NCBI GenBank assembly: GCA_017517665.1
Contig: JAFWYP010000007.1
Span: forward strand, 26,615 to 90,614
Origin: Clostridia bacterium
GTDB taxonomy: Bacteria > Bacillota > Clostridia > Oscillospirales > Acutalibacteraceae
Direction of reading: 5' to 3'
DNA length: 64,000 nt
Shown here: positions 36,646 through 45,135 of the stretch, one piece after another
Layout: each line of letters starts with the position of its first letter
How positions within the stretch are numbered: the first letter of the stretch is position 1
Position numbers and translations under genes: made by a program
Notes under the pieces: model-generated
What the model saw: only the letters and a program-made list of their open reading frames with translations
What the model was told of the DNA's origin: nothing
Database searches by the model: none

Positions 36646-38040
36646 TTGAAAAAAATTCTTTCCATTATTCTTTCGTTTATTTTCCTTTTTCCCTCATATC
36701 TTTTCAGTTTTCTGCCGTCAAAAGCAGATACGGATTTTACAATTGAGGCAATTGCGGCTGTGTCTGTAAGCGGAATTGAAAACGGTATTATATCGGAAAA
36801 AGCCGAGTTTGATTTCGGCGATGCCGATTGCGGCTGGTTCAATTATTACGGCATCAACTATAAATCCGACGCATATATGAAAGGCGTAATTACATATAAG
36901 CTCAAAGGTGAACAGTATTCCGAGGAATTCTTCCTTGAACCTTCGGACGGCACAAAGCCTTTTTACAGCTTTGTTGACGGTGTGCTTGGTAAGACCAAAT
37001 CAAACACTCTTTGCAAAATAACGCTTGAGCCTCTCGATAAGGATGCGGCGGTGTTTGAGCTTGTCGGCATTGACGTGTTCAACCGTGAGGTACCCGATAA
37101 AAACGTTTATCTTCAGAACAGCGAATATAAAATCGGTGTCAATCTTCTCTGGGGTGGCGCACTGGATTACCTTGAAGACCTGGATTCCGACGTGCAGGCG
37201 GTTATGGTTGACGGCTTAACCAAGGTTGATTCGGATGCTTCGGAGAGATACGGTGTAAAATCCGTCAACAATAACGTTAATCTCATCAACCGTCACGATA
37301 CGGGCAGACTTGTTCAGCAATCCTACTACGGCACCTTTGATTGCGATGATTATAAGAGCGCCATGTACGGCGAACACAAGTGGAATTATAACCCCGTGCA
37401 GGGCGGCAATCAGTATAACGAGAGCAGCAAAATAGTTGACCTTGTTGTGGGAGATGACTATATCTATATCAAGTGCAGACCCCTTGACTGGGCAAAGCCT
37501 GCGACGGATATGAGCCCTTCGTATATGGAGGCAACCTACAGTATCTGCGACGGTGCCGTTGAGATAGCCTGCAGATTCGTTGATTTTTCGGGTTATCCCG
37601 AATATTACACAACTCAGGAGCTTCCCGCCTTTTACTGCATAGAGCCCTTCAACAGATTCGTTTATTATGGCGGCGATGCACCCTGGACGGGAGATAAAAA
37701 TTACTCATATCAGAACGAACTCATTTTCTGGCCCGATGCAGGCTACCCCAATTTCCAGGCAACAGAAAACTGGTCGGCATTTATCGGTGAGTTTGACGAC
37801 AGCTTCGGAATCGGTATTTATACGCCTCACCACGGAAATTTCCTTGCCGGTGTCCTGGCCAGGGAAACCACCACAGATAAAGACCCGTCCGTAGCACCGC
37901 AAACATCATATATTGCGGCTGTTAAGCATAACACTTTCCGAAGCTTCGTTCCGAGCGAATATAATTACTATATCGCAACCGGTACGGTTGACGAAATGCG
38001 TGAAAGCTTTGATAACATCCGTTTTACACCCGGTACTTAA
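36646..38040 (+). CDS. Secreted protein of unknown function, possibly glycan-related
   Basis: About 464 residues with a signal peptide ending near SKADT. The body is rich in Tyr, Trp and Asp with segments such as NLLWGGALDYLEDL, NLINRHDTGRLVQQSYYG and HKWNYNPVQGG, which suggest a beta-sandwich sugar-binding or lyase-like fold. I cannot name a family. TTG at 36646 is the likely start, five bases after AAAAGGGTGA; a GTG at 36637 is part of that site. It follows the MBL gene by about 125 bases and its last codons meet a truncated gene on the other strand. Confidence 0.7.
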   Translation: MKKILSIILSFIFLFPSYLFSFLPSKADTDFTIEAIAAVSVSGIENGIISEKAEFDFGDADCGWFNYYGINYKSDAYMKGVITYKLKGEQYSEEFFLEPSDGTKPFYSFVDGVLGKTKSNTLCKITLEPLDKDAAVFELVGIDVFNREVPDKNVYLQNSEYKIGVNLLWGGALDYLEDLDSDVQAVMVDGLTKVDSDASERYGVKSVNNNVNLINRHDTGRLVQQSYYGTFDCDDYKSAMYGEHKWNYNPVQGGNQYNESSKIVDLVVGDDYIYIKCRPLDWAKPATDMSPSYMEATYSICDGAVEIACRFVDFSGYPEYYTTQELPAFYCIEPFNRFVYYGGDAPWTGDKNYSYQNELIFWPDAGYPNFQATENWSAFIGEFDDSFGIGIYTPHHGNFLAGVLARETTTDKDPSVAPQTSYIAAVKHNTFRSFVPSEYNYYIATGTVDEMRESFDNIRFTPGT

Positions 38041-38168
38041 TACATATTGTTTGCATATTTGTTTTCAACAGCAATGCAGTAAACTGACACCATTGAGTCG
38101 TCAGTTAATTTTACTTCAACACAAGCGGTATCAATGTTAAATTCGCAAGATAAAATATTGTTTTTCAT
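38037..38168 (-). pseudogene. Truncated DUF6061-like gene
   Basis: A 43-codon reading frame begins MKNNILSCEFNIDTACVEVKL and ends YANNMY, like the first half of small DUF6061 proteins of gut Clostridia, which then continue for about 35 more residues. Here it stops exactly where the plus-strand gene ends (stops overlap), and there is no ribosome site. It looks cut by a recombination junction at about 38040. The family match is from memory. Confidence 0.45.
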
Positions 38169-38271
38169 AATTTGGAATTACTTTCAGTTGTTAATGATAG
38201 CTTGAAACAATGTGTGTTTAACCGCCGCTAACAATTTATTCATTGAATCCGTTTATGAACACTCGTACCAA

Positions 38272-38310
38272 TTAAGAACCATAACAATCGTTATGGTTCT
38301 TAATTTTTAA
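38272..38310. terminator. Terminator in the gap before the second GPH symporter
   Basis: A perfect 14-bp stem TTAAGAACCATAAC/GTTATGGTTCTTAA with loop AATC and a TTTTTAA tail. The gap 38041-38450 otherwise holds only the truncated gene and the leader of the next gene. Confidence 0.85.
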
Positions 38311-38450
38311 TCGGTATGGGCTGCTAATTTCCGTTCCGGCTTTATTGCTTATTTTACCTGTTGCCTTTTTTTGAAATATAATATAAAATGGTTTTATCGG
38401 TAAGAATGTAAAACACTTGCCTAATTATCAACATATCGGGAGATGAAAAA

Positions 38451-39869
38451 ATGAACACCGTCAAAACACCTCAGAATGCTGTCCGTCCGTTTGGCTGGCG
38501 TGACAAGCTCGGTTATGCAATGGGCGATATGGGTTGCGGATTCTCTTTCCAGCTTGTATCAACCTTTATGCAGCTTTTCTATATGCAGTATATCGGCGTA
38601 GGGGAAGAGGCTTACGCAATCATCATCATGCTTTCCAAAATATTCGATGCAATCAACGATATTATTATCGGCAATCTTGTTGATACAAAGAGAATCGGCA
38701 AAAAGAGCAAGTATATGCCGTGGATTCTCCTTGGCGGCGTTACACTGGTTATTTTCAATGTTATGCTTTTTGCGCCCGTCAAGGATTTTTCACAGTGGGG
38801 TAAATATGCATGGTGTCTCGGTTCATATTGCCTCTGGTCAATTGCTTATACAATGGTAAATGTTCCTTACGGCTCGCTCCATTCGGTTATTACGGATAAT
38901 CCGCAGGAAAAGGTTTCTCTTTCAACCTTCAGAAGCATCGGTGCGGCTCTTCCCGCAATCGTTATCATGATTGTTCTGCCCGGAATAGTATATAATACAA
39001 CAGCAAACAGTGCAGGTGAAGAAGTGCAGATTCTCAAGGGCGAAACTCTTTTACCCGTTGCAATTGTTCTTTCCGTAATCGCACTCGTTGTTCTCTGGGG
39101 TACAACAAAGCTTGTCAAAGAGCGCGTTAACCACGAGTCAAGCGAAAATGCCGTAGGATTCAAAGCGATTATTTCTTCCGCAAAATCATTCTTCACAAAC
39201 CGTGCAATGGTCGGTGCAACAATTGCAACCGTTGCATCTGTTGCGTTTTTTAATTCAACAATGGCTCTCAATAACATGGTTTTTCAATATTTCTTCAGAG
39301 ATACGGGAAAAATCGGTATTGCGATGATAGGCAGCTATGCCCCCATGATTATTTTCATGGCACTTATCGGTAAACTCACAAAGAAATTCGGCAAGAAGAA
39401 TGTTATCGTAACAACAATGTTGGTCGGTGCGATTGCAGGTATAGTTTCGTTTTTCGTACCCATCACACCCGACTCAAAAGGCATGATTATTTATGTTGTC
39501 TGCCTTATGGGACTTAATCTCGGCAATGCAGGCTTCCAGATTTCCGTATGGGCGATTGTTGCGGATTGCATTGAAATGAGCTACAGAAAAACCGGTAAGA
39601 GCGAAGAAGGCTCGCTTTACGCACTTTACTCATTCTTCCGTAAGCTTGCTCAGGGTGTCGGTCAGGCGGTTGTGGCGCTCGGACTTTCCGCAATCGGTTT
39701 TGTTGAAGGCGACAATGCCGTACAGCCTGCAGATTTCGGCGAGAATGTAAAATCACTTTATTTTGTTGTTCTTGCAGTCGGTTCACTCATTGCTTTCCTT
39801 TCAATGAAGTTTATCTACAACATCGGTAAAAAGGAAGAAATTGAGTTTGCGCAGGAAATCGAGTCTTAA
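38451..39869 (+). CDS. GPH-type sugar:cation symporter (MFS_2)
   Basis: A 472-residue transporter with about 12 spans. The N-terminus GWRDKLGYAMGDMGCGFSFQ and the loop DAINDIIIGNLVDTKRIGKKSKYMPW are textbook features of the melibiose/xyloside symporter family, closer to the canonical form than the gene at 32382. The late part has DCIEMSYRKTGKSEEGSLYAL, also conserved. It would import a glycoside or oligosaccharide with a cation. The ribosome site is CGGGAGATG. Terminator-like hairpins follow. Confidence 0.93.
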   Translation: MNTVKTPQNAVRPFGWRDKLGYAMGDMGCGFSFQLVSTFMQLFYMQYIGVGEEAYAIIIMLSKIFDAINDIIIGNLVDTKRIGKKSKYMPWILLGGVTLVIFNVMLFAPVKDFSQWGKYAWCLGSYCLWSIAYTMVNVPYGSLHSVITDNPQEKVSLSTFRSIGAALPAIVIMIVLPGIVYNTTANSAGEEVQILKGETLLPVAIVLSVIALVVLWGTTKLVKERVNHESSENAVGFKAIISSAKSFFTNRAMVGATIATVASVAFFNSTMALNNMVFQYFFRDTGKIGIAMIGSYAPMIIFMALIGKLTKKFGKKNVIVTTMLVGAIAGIVSFFVPITPDSKGMIIYVVCLMGLNLGNAGFQISVWAIVADCIEMSYRKTGKSEEGSLYALYSFFRKLAQGVGQAVVALGLSAIGFVEGDNAVQPADFGENVKSLYFVVLAVGSLIAFLSMKFIYNIGKKEEIEFAQEIES

Positions 39870-39880
39870 TAAATAATTGA

Positions 39881-39914
39881 AACGGAGTGACTTGCAAAAG
39901 CAAGACACTCCGTT
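39881..39914 (+). terminator. Terminator after the GPH symporter
   Basis: AACGGAGTG-A-CTTGC, loop AAAA, GCAAG-A-CACTCCGTT, then TCTTTAT. A smaller GGGGT/ACCCC hairpin follows at 39943-39960. Confidence 0.8.
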
Positions 39915-40084
39915 CTTTATATCTGCATGAAATAAAAAAAGAGGGGTCTCTATAAACCCCAACAATATAATAATAACACATTCTTTTTCCAATGTCAATA
40001 AAAAAACGAAAATCAATTCAGCATATTAACCAAAATCTACGTTTTATACAATCAAAATAAGTTAACTTTGTACAAAATTCCGTC

Positions 40085-40113
40085 TTGAAAACCGTAAAAA
40101 CATATGCTATATT
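40085..40113 (+). promoter_or_regulatory. Strong promoter without a proper ORF downstream
   Basis: TTGAAA and TATATT with a 17-base spacer and an extended -10 (TG one base before the -10). Confidence 0.6.
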
Positions 40114-40119
40114 ATAGTC

Positions 40120-40367
40120 AAGGAAAGGGTGATACCAATGAGAAGGTAAAAACCTTAAGACATGAAGATTTCAAAATAAAAAACCAAGAGAAAAGAAATC
40201 GGAAAGTCTTAACCGACAGTCTTAAAGGAAACGAAAATAATTAATCGGATAATTTAAGATTGGACAATACCGCAGAAAGAGAGGTTAACCAAAGATGTTA
40301 GATAACAAGAATTCACAGAAATAACCCTTGACAGGTTGTGTAAAGAAACACCGGTCAAGGGTTATTT
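40120..40367 (+). ncRNA. Candidate small RNA or leader-peptide unit
   Basis: The transcript expected from the 40085 promoter runs about 250 bases to a 14-bp perfect hairpin (40319-40332 with 40354-40367). It has ribosome-site-like GGAAAGGGTGAT followed by ATG-AGA-AGG-TAA, then two more tiny ORFs (5 and 9 codons, the latter from 40294). No protein of normal size fits. The 3' tail of the hairpin is only weakly T-rich. It could be a regulatory RNA or the residue of a decayed gene. Confidence 0.35.
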
Positions 40368-40429
40368 CCATTTTATGAATAGTTTTGCTGCGTTGAAACC
40401 TTTTCGGTTTCGGCGTTTTTTTATTATTA

Positions 40430-40463
40430 AACGGAGTGATTCACATTAGTGAGTCACTCCGTG
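40430..40463. terminator. Terminator of the lipoprotein gene
   Basis: A hairpin with ACGGAGTGATTCA and TGAGTCACTCCGT arms (one mismatch) lies just after the minus-strand stop. Its outer stem shares the sequence ACGGAGTGA with the hairpin at 39881. Confidence 0.7.
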
Positions 40464-40470
40464 ATTTTGT

Positions 40471-41316
40471 TTAAAATCCGCCGCCGACGGTGATTATGTA
40501 GTCAATTTCGGCATCTGCGGTGCGAACGTTGATTCCGCTGATTTTGACATTGCTGATATCGGGGTCGCAGGTGTATTGCCATGTGCCTTTTTCGATAATG
40601 CCGTCTTTGTTGATTTTTACTTTCAGGTTTGCATTGACATAATGGATATCTATCTTTGCGTTGCTGAGGTCAACATCAAACTGCGGAAATTCCGCAATAA
40701 CTCTTGAGATATCGCCGAGAACGGTTATTGCATGACCGACAGTGCCTTCGTATTCGTTGGCGTGGATATCATCGGTCTGATTCTTCATTGTCATTTCAAC
40801 AACGGTATATTCGCCGCTTTTGTATGCCTTGATGCTCTTTGCATCATTAACGGAAAGATTATGAAAACCGCCCGTTATTCCGTCAAATTCAAGAGCGTTC
40901 TTTTTGACAACCGACCTTATTGCGGGTTCAAGGATTTTAGTGAAAAATCCGAGCGCACCCTCGCCGTTATTGATGATGAGTTTATTGAGCACCATGACCT
41001 GGCTTGATTTTGCGGTGGGATTTGATTTTGCAGCCGCATTTTTATAGAAATCAACGATTTCTTCCTTTGTCCATTGAGAGGGGTCAATGTTTTTTGTGGC
41101 AGCGGTTGTTGTTTCCGTTATTACATCAGAAGTTTCAACATCCGTATTTTCGGGGATTGCGGTTTTGGTTGTATCTTCGGGGATAATTGTTTCAGGGGTC
41201 TGTGAATATGATGGCGAAACGGGAACTGTTGTTGTTTCTTCTTCCGTGTTTTTGTCGCATGCCGTGAATGAAATAAGCATTGTTAATGCAGAGAGCAAAG
41301 CAAGCACTTTTTTCAT
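40471..41316 (-). CDS. Lipoprotein of unknown function
   Basis: A 281-residue protein with signal peptide and lipobox SFTAC (Cys20), a Thr/Pro/Glu-rich linker to about residue 75, and a globular domain with WTKEEIVDFYKNAAAKS near 82 and IITVGGGF at the very end. Such Thr-rich lipoproteins are common in gut Clostridia but have no assigned role. It follows the GH130 gene by 18 bases on the same strand. I do not recognise a family with known activity. Confidence 0.7.
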   Translation of the reverse strand: MKKVLALLSALTMLISFTACDKNTEEETTTVPVSPSYSQTPETIIPEDTTKTAIPENTDVETSDVITETTTAATKNIDPSQWTKEEIVDFYKNAAAKSNPTAKSSQVMVLNKLIINNGEGALGFFTKILEPAIRSVVKKNALEFDGITGGFHNLSVNDAKSIKAYKSGEYTVVEMTMKNQTDDIHANEYEGTVGHAITVLGDISRVIAEFPQFDVDLSNAKIDIHYVNANLKVKINKDGIIEKGTWQYTCDPDISNVKISGINVRTADAEIDYIITVGGGF

Positions 41317-41334
41317 AATAACACCCCTTGGTTT

Positions 41335-42285
41335 TTATTTAATCAAATCGTTCTTTTTGATGAAATCGATTGTTTCGTCAACGGTTGTGAATGCCATTGC
41401 AACGCTTGTGTCGGCTGCACCGTAATAGATTGCAATTCTGCCGGTTTCGCTGTCTGCAAGAGCTGCACAAGGGAAAACAACGTTGGGAACGTCGCCTACG
41501 CATTCATAAAGCTCATGAGGAGCAAGGAGGAAGCAGTCTGCTCTGTGGAGAACCTTCCAGGGTTCATCCTTATCAAGAATTGCCGCGCCCATTGCGTATG
41601 TAAAGCCGTTGCAGCTTGTGAGAACGCCGTGGTAGAACATAAGCCAGCCTTCGTCGGTTTCGATGGGTGTGGGGCCTGCGCCAACCTTTGTCATTTCCCA
41701 GTTCTTGACGGGCTTCATAACGAATCTGTGCTTGCCCCAATAGGTTAAATCCTTGCTGTGGCTGAGGAAAATATCGCCGTAGGGGGTATGTCCTCTGTCG
41801 CAGGGGCGGATAAGAAGCAGATATTCGTCATTGACTTTTCTGGGGAAGAGAACGCCGTTTCTTGCAACGGGATAGCAGGCATCTTCAAGCTGTGTCCACT
41901 CTTTGAAATCGGTTGTGTATGCAATGCCGATTGTTGTGCCGTGAGGAGTAAGATTTACCCATGAAAGATAATATTTGCCGTCGATTAGGCAGAGTCTTGG
42001 GTCGTAGCCTCTGAATATAACCTTTTCTTCAAGCTCCCAGTGGATTGCGTCTTTGCTGTAACCGACAACGAGTGTGTGGTCACGGCTCATAACGTCAACC
42101 CTGAAAACACCTGCAAAGCCGTCACCGTATGGAACAACTGCGGAATTGAAAATGCTGTTTGCCATATAAAGATTGTCACGGGTTATAACGGGGTTTCCGC
42201 TGTAACGCCAGACGGGATATTGATATCCTTCGGGTTTATCCTGCCAGGGGATATTGGGAATTTTTTCACCGATAATTTTTGCCAT
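41335..42285 (-). CDS. GH130 family beta-mannoside phosphorylase-like enzyme
   Basis: A 316-residue five-bladed propeller protein. The N-terminal RYSGNPVITRDNL, the GYDPRLCLIDGKYYLSW segment, PRKVNDEYLLLIRP, and YHGV with YAMGAAILDKDEPWKVLHR are GH130 marks. GH130 enzymes act on beta-mannosides, mostly by phosphorolysis that yields mannose 1-phosphate; a few are hydrolases, and the two cannot be told apart here. No signal peptide, so it works in the cytoplasm on imported oligosaccharide. Ribosome site AAAGAGG. Confidence 0.9.
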   Translation of the reverse strand: MAKIIGEKIPNIPWQDKPEGYQYPVWRYSGNPVITRDNLYMANSIFNSAVVPYGDGFAGVFRVDVMSRDHTLVVGYSKDAIHWELEEKVIFRGYDPRLCLIDGKYYLSWVNLTPHGTTIGIAYTTDFKEWTQLEDACYPVARNGVLFPRKVNDEYLLLIRPCDRGHTPYGDIFLSHSKDLTYWGKHRFVMKPVKNWEMTKVGAGPTPIETDEGWLMFYHGVLTSCNGFTYAMGAAILDKDEPWKVLHRADCFLLAPHELYECVGDVPNVVFPCAALADSETGRIAIYYGAADTSVAMAFTTVDETIDFIKKNDLIK

Positions 42286-42406
42286 GTTTATACCTCTTTC
42301 AGCATGATGATACAGACCTTGAAGTCTTTACCGTTATATTATATCAAAATGTTTATAATTAGGCAATATTTGTTTTGTTTAAAGTGTTGAAAAAACAACC
42401 GAAACA

Positions 42407-42422
42407 GTTAGTTTAGACTAAC
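42407..42422. promoter_or_regulatory. Iron-type operator 1 (GTTAG-N6-CTAAC)
   Basis: GTTAG-TTTAGA-CTAAC, flanked by A and T to give AGTTAG/CTAACT. It lies about 70 bp ahead of the feoA -35 box. Confidence 0.65.
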
Positions 42423-42478
42423 TTTTTGTGCAAACTGCCGAAATTGATTTACATAGGAATTTTTATCCTTTAAATATC

Positions 42479-42507
42479 TTGACAAATCAACATCGGAGAT
42501 TTATTAT
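42479..42507 (+). promoter_or_regulatory. Promoter of feoA-feoB
   Basis: TTGACA and TATTAT with a 17-base spacer, near the sigma-A consensus. Operator 2 begins 8 bases after the -10, so a bound repressor would cover the start point. Confidence 0.85.
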
Positions 42508-42514
42508 AAATTCA

Positions 42515-42530
42515 GTTAGAAGAAACTAAC
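42515..42530. promoter_or_regulatory. Iron-type operator 2, at the transcription start
   Basis: GTTAG-AAGAAA-CTAAC within the palindrome CAGTTAG/CTAACTG. The form resembles DtxR/IdeR-type iron boxes. Confidence 0.75.
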
Positions 42531-42563
42531 TGCATGATTTTTTACGGAATCAAGGTGAATTTT

Positions 42564-42776
42564 ATGACTTTGCTTGATGCTCAGGAAGGTAAAGAATATA
42601 TAATTCAGAACATCGAAACAGATGATGAGGAGTTGGATGCTTTCCTTTTCTCTCTCGGTTGCTACAGCGGTGAACCGGTTACCGTTGTTTCCCGTATAAA
42701 GGGCGGTTGTGTTCTTTCAATCAAAGACGGCAGATACACTATTGATAATCAGCTTGCAGAGGCAATTGAAATCTGA
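42564..42776 (+). CDS. feoA: Ferrous iron transport protein A
   Basis: A 70-residue SH3-like protein with the FeoA pattern: an early LLDAQEGKEYIIQNIE, a middle LFSLGCYSGEPVTVVSR and a late GCVLSIKDGRYTIDNQLAEAIEI. It helps FeoB in Fe2+ uptake. The ATG at 42564 has AAGGTGA upstream; ten more open codons lie before it. FeoB follows after 80 bases that hold a third operator. Confidence 0.92.
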   Translation: MTLLDAQEGKEYIIQNIETDDEELDAFLFSLGCYSGEPVTVVSRIKGGCVLSIKDGRYTIDNQLAEAIEI

Positions 42777-42818
42777 TTGCGATATAAAAAGTAGTCTGCC
42801 GATTACTTTTCACATACG

Positions 42819-42834
42819 GTTAGTTGAAACTAAC
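42819..42834. promoter_or_regulatory. Iron-type operator 3, between feoA and feoB
   Basis: GTTAG-TTGAAA-CTAAC; here the palindrome is perfect through the centre (GTTAGTT-GA-AACTAAC). It stands just ahead of the feoB ribosome site. Confidence 0.7.
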
Positions 42835-42856
42835 TGTATAATTGAAGGAGGATATT

Positions 42857-44911
42857 ATGATGAGAATTGCTCTTGCAGGCAATCCCAACAGCGGAAAAAC
42901 GACTATGTATAACGCTCTTACCGGCAGAAACGAAAAGGTAGGCAACTGGGCAGGCGTTACCGTTGAGAAAAAAGAACACCCTATAAAGAAGAGTTATTGC
43001 GGAAATTACGAACTGATTGCCGTTGACCTTCCGGGTGCATATTCAATGTCACCGTTCACAAAGGAAGAAAGCGTTACAAGTTCATATGTTAAGAATGAGA
43101 ATCCTGATGTGATTATCAATATAGTTGATGCCACAAATCTCAGCAGAAGCCTTTTCTTTACAACTCAGCTTCTTGAACTCGGAATTCCCGTTGTTGTTGC
43201 TCTGAACAAAACCGACATCAACAAAAAGAAAGAAACAAAGATTGATGCCGCAGCTCTTTCAAAGAAGCTCGGATGTCCCGTTATCGAAACGGTTTCTACT
43301 TCATCGGAAGGACTATCCGAAGCGGTCAAGACGGCGGTTTCGTTAAACGGCAAGGGACAGACATCTCCTTATTCTCAGGGTGACATTGACCTTACAGACA
43401 AAAAGGCGGTGGCTCTTGCTGACAGAAAGCGCTTTGAATTTGTCAATGAGGTTGTAAAGGAAGTTGAAAACCGCAAGGTTCTTACAAGAAACAAGAACTT
43501 TCAGGATAAAATTGATGCAGTTCTTACAAACAGATTGCTCGGGATTCCGATTTTTGCAGTTGTTATGTTTGCGGTTTTCTGGATTTCACAGTCGGGTCCC
43601 GGTGTGTGGATTGCAGAAGGCTATGAATTTGAAAACGGAACGGTTGTTCCCGGCCTCGTGACTCTTCTTGAAACCTTTCAGGCTTGGTTGGCAGGATTTT
43701 TTGAAAACGCCAATCCTCTTCTTTATTCGCTTCTCATAGACGGCGTAATCGGCGGCGTTATTGCCGTTGTCGGTTTTCTTCCGCTTGTTATGGTTATGTA
43801 TTTCCTTATTGCTCTTCTTGAGGATTGTGGGTATATGGCGCGTGTGTCCGTTGTTCTTGACCCCATTTTCAAGAAGGTCGGACTCAGCGGAAAATCAGTT
43901 ATTCCTTTTGTTATCGGCATCGGATGTGCGATTCCCGGCGTTATGGCAAGCCGCACAATCCGCAATGAACGTGAACGCAGAGCAACCGCTATGATAACTC
44001 CGTTCATGCCCTGCGGTGCAAAGCTTCCCGTAATTTCGCTTTTTGCAGGTGCATTTTTTGAGGATGCAACATGGGTAGGACCTCTTATGTATTTTGCAGG
44101 CATCGTGCTTATTTTTGTCAGTGCGCTTATAATCAATAAAATCACCGGATACAAAACCAAAAAGTCATTTTTCATCATGGAGCTTCCCGAATATAAGGTT
44201 CCCAGCCTTTGGAGAGCAACAAAATCCATGTGCAGCCGAGGTTGGGCTTACATAGTCAAGGCTGCAACCATCATTCTTGTATGTAATACTGCCGTTCAGA
44301 TTATGCAGACTTTTGACTGGAGCTTTAAGGTTGCGGAATCGGCAGACACTTCTATTCTTGCTTCAATTGCAGGACCTTTTGCATATCTGCTTGTTCCCGT
44401 TGTTGGTGTTCTTTCATGGCAGCTTGCTGCTGCAGCGGTTACGGGATTTATCGCAAAGGAAAACGTCGTCGGTACTCTTGCGGTATGCTTTGTGGGTCTT
44501 GAAAATCTTATTGACACGGAAGAACTCGCTCTCATGGAGGGCGCAGGCGCAGAAGTTGCGGGCGTTATGGCAATTTCAAAGGCAGCCGCACTTGCATATC
44601 TTATGTTTAATCTCTATTCTCCTCCCTGCTTTGCGGCTATCGGTGCAATGAACAGCGAAATGAAGAGCGCTAAATGGCTCTGGGCAGGTATCGGATATCA
44701 GCTCGGAACCGGATTTACTTTGGGTTATCTTGTTTATCAAACCGGAACTCTTATTACAACCGGTTCTGTTGGCGAAGGATTCGTTCTCGGACTCGTTGCG
44801 GTTGCTGCGTTTGCGGCAATTATCATCGCTCTTTGCATTCGTTCAAACAACCTTGCAAAGAAAGAAAAAGCCCTTAAAGCTCAAAAGAAAACCGCAATGA
44901 GCGTTAAATAA
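42857..44911 (+). CDS. feoB: Ferrous iron transporter B
   Basis: A protein of about 684 residues. The N-terminal G domain has GNPNSGKTT (G1), DLPGAYSM (G3) and NKTD (G4). A short GDI-like linker leads to the membrane part with repeated Gate motifs (CGYMARVSVVLDPIF, GIGCAIPGVMASRTI, PFMPCGAKLPVISLF). It imports Fe2+ across the cytoplasmic membrane. AAGGAGG at 42845-42851 fits ATG 42857, or ATG 42860. The C-terminal tail is short and Lys-rich; the Cys-rich element is instead a separate small gene after it. Confidence 0.97.
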   Translation: MMRIALAGNPNSGKTTMYNALTGRNEKVGNWAGVTVEKKEHPIKKSYCGNYELIAVDLPGAYSMSPFTKEESVTSSYVKNENPDVIINIVDATNLSRSLFFTTQLLELGIPVVVALNKTDINKKKETKIDAAALSKKLGCPVIETVSTSSEGLSEAVKTAVSLNGKGQTSPYSQGDIDLTDKKAVALADRKRFEFVNEVVKEVENRKVLTRNKNFQDKIDAVLTNRLLGIPIFAVVMFAVFWISQSGPGVWIAEGYEFENGTVVPGLVTLLETFQAWLAGFFENANPLLYSLLIDGVIGGVIAVVGFLPLVMVMYFLIALLEDCGYMARVSVVLDPIFKKVGLSGKSVIPFVIGIGCAIPGVMASRTIRNERERRATAMITPFMPCGAKLPVISLFAGAFFEDATWVGPLMYFAGIVLIFVSALIINKITGYKTKKSFFIMELPEYKVPSLWRATKSMCSRGWAYIVKAATIILVCNTAVQIMQTFDWSFKVAESADTSILASIAGPFAYLLVPVVGVLSWQLAAAAVTGFIAKENVVGTLAVCFVGLENLIDTEELALMEGAGAEVAGVMAISKAAALAYLMFNLYSPPCFAAIGAMNSEMKSAKWLWAGIGYQLGTGFTLGYLVYQTGTLITTGSVGEGFVLGLVAVAAFAAIIIALCIRSNNLAKKEKALKAQKKTAMSVK

Positions 44912-44923
44912 TCAGGAGTAAAT

Positions 44924-45082
44924 ATGGAAAATATCATTATATCAATTGTAATAATTGCTATAGTCGGTCTTGCTGTTTTGTATATTTTCAGAGCCAAGAA
45001 AAAAGGGCAGAAATGCATAGGATGTCCCGACAGCAAAACCTGTCCTCATGCGCAAAACGGCGGCTGTTCATGTAACAGGTAA
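44924..45082 (+). CDS. FeoB-associated Cys-rich membrane protein
   Basis: A 52-residue protein with one N-terminal membrane span (IIISIVIIAIVGLAVLYIF) and a Cys cluster (CIGCPDSKTC, then CSCNR at the end). Small proteins of this family follow feoB in many Firmicutes and are thought to bind iron or sense redox state. It starts 12 bases after the feoB stop with a CAGGAG site and ends before a terminator, so it closes the feo operon. Confidence 0.9.
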   Translation: MENIIISIVIIAIVGLAVLYIFRAKKKGQKCIGCPDSKTCPHAQNGGCSCNR

Positions 45083-45089
45083 TTAAATG

Positions 45090-45134
45090 TTAATAACCCT
45101 TTGAATTCTCTCATACGGAATCCAAAGGGTTATT
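45090..45134. terminator. Bidirectional terminator between feo operon and patatin gene
   Basis: AATAACCCTTTG pairs with CAAAGGGTTATT; the inner GAATTC/GAATCC bases extend the stem with one mismatch. T-rich on the plus side. Confidence 0.8.
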
Positions 45135-45135
45135 G

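Noticed and set aside
42857-44911. FeoB checked for a fused C-terminal Cys-rich domain
   Set aside because: The frame ends normally; the Cys-rich part is a separate gene at 44924.
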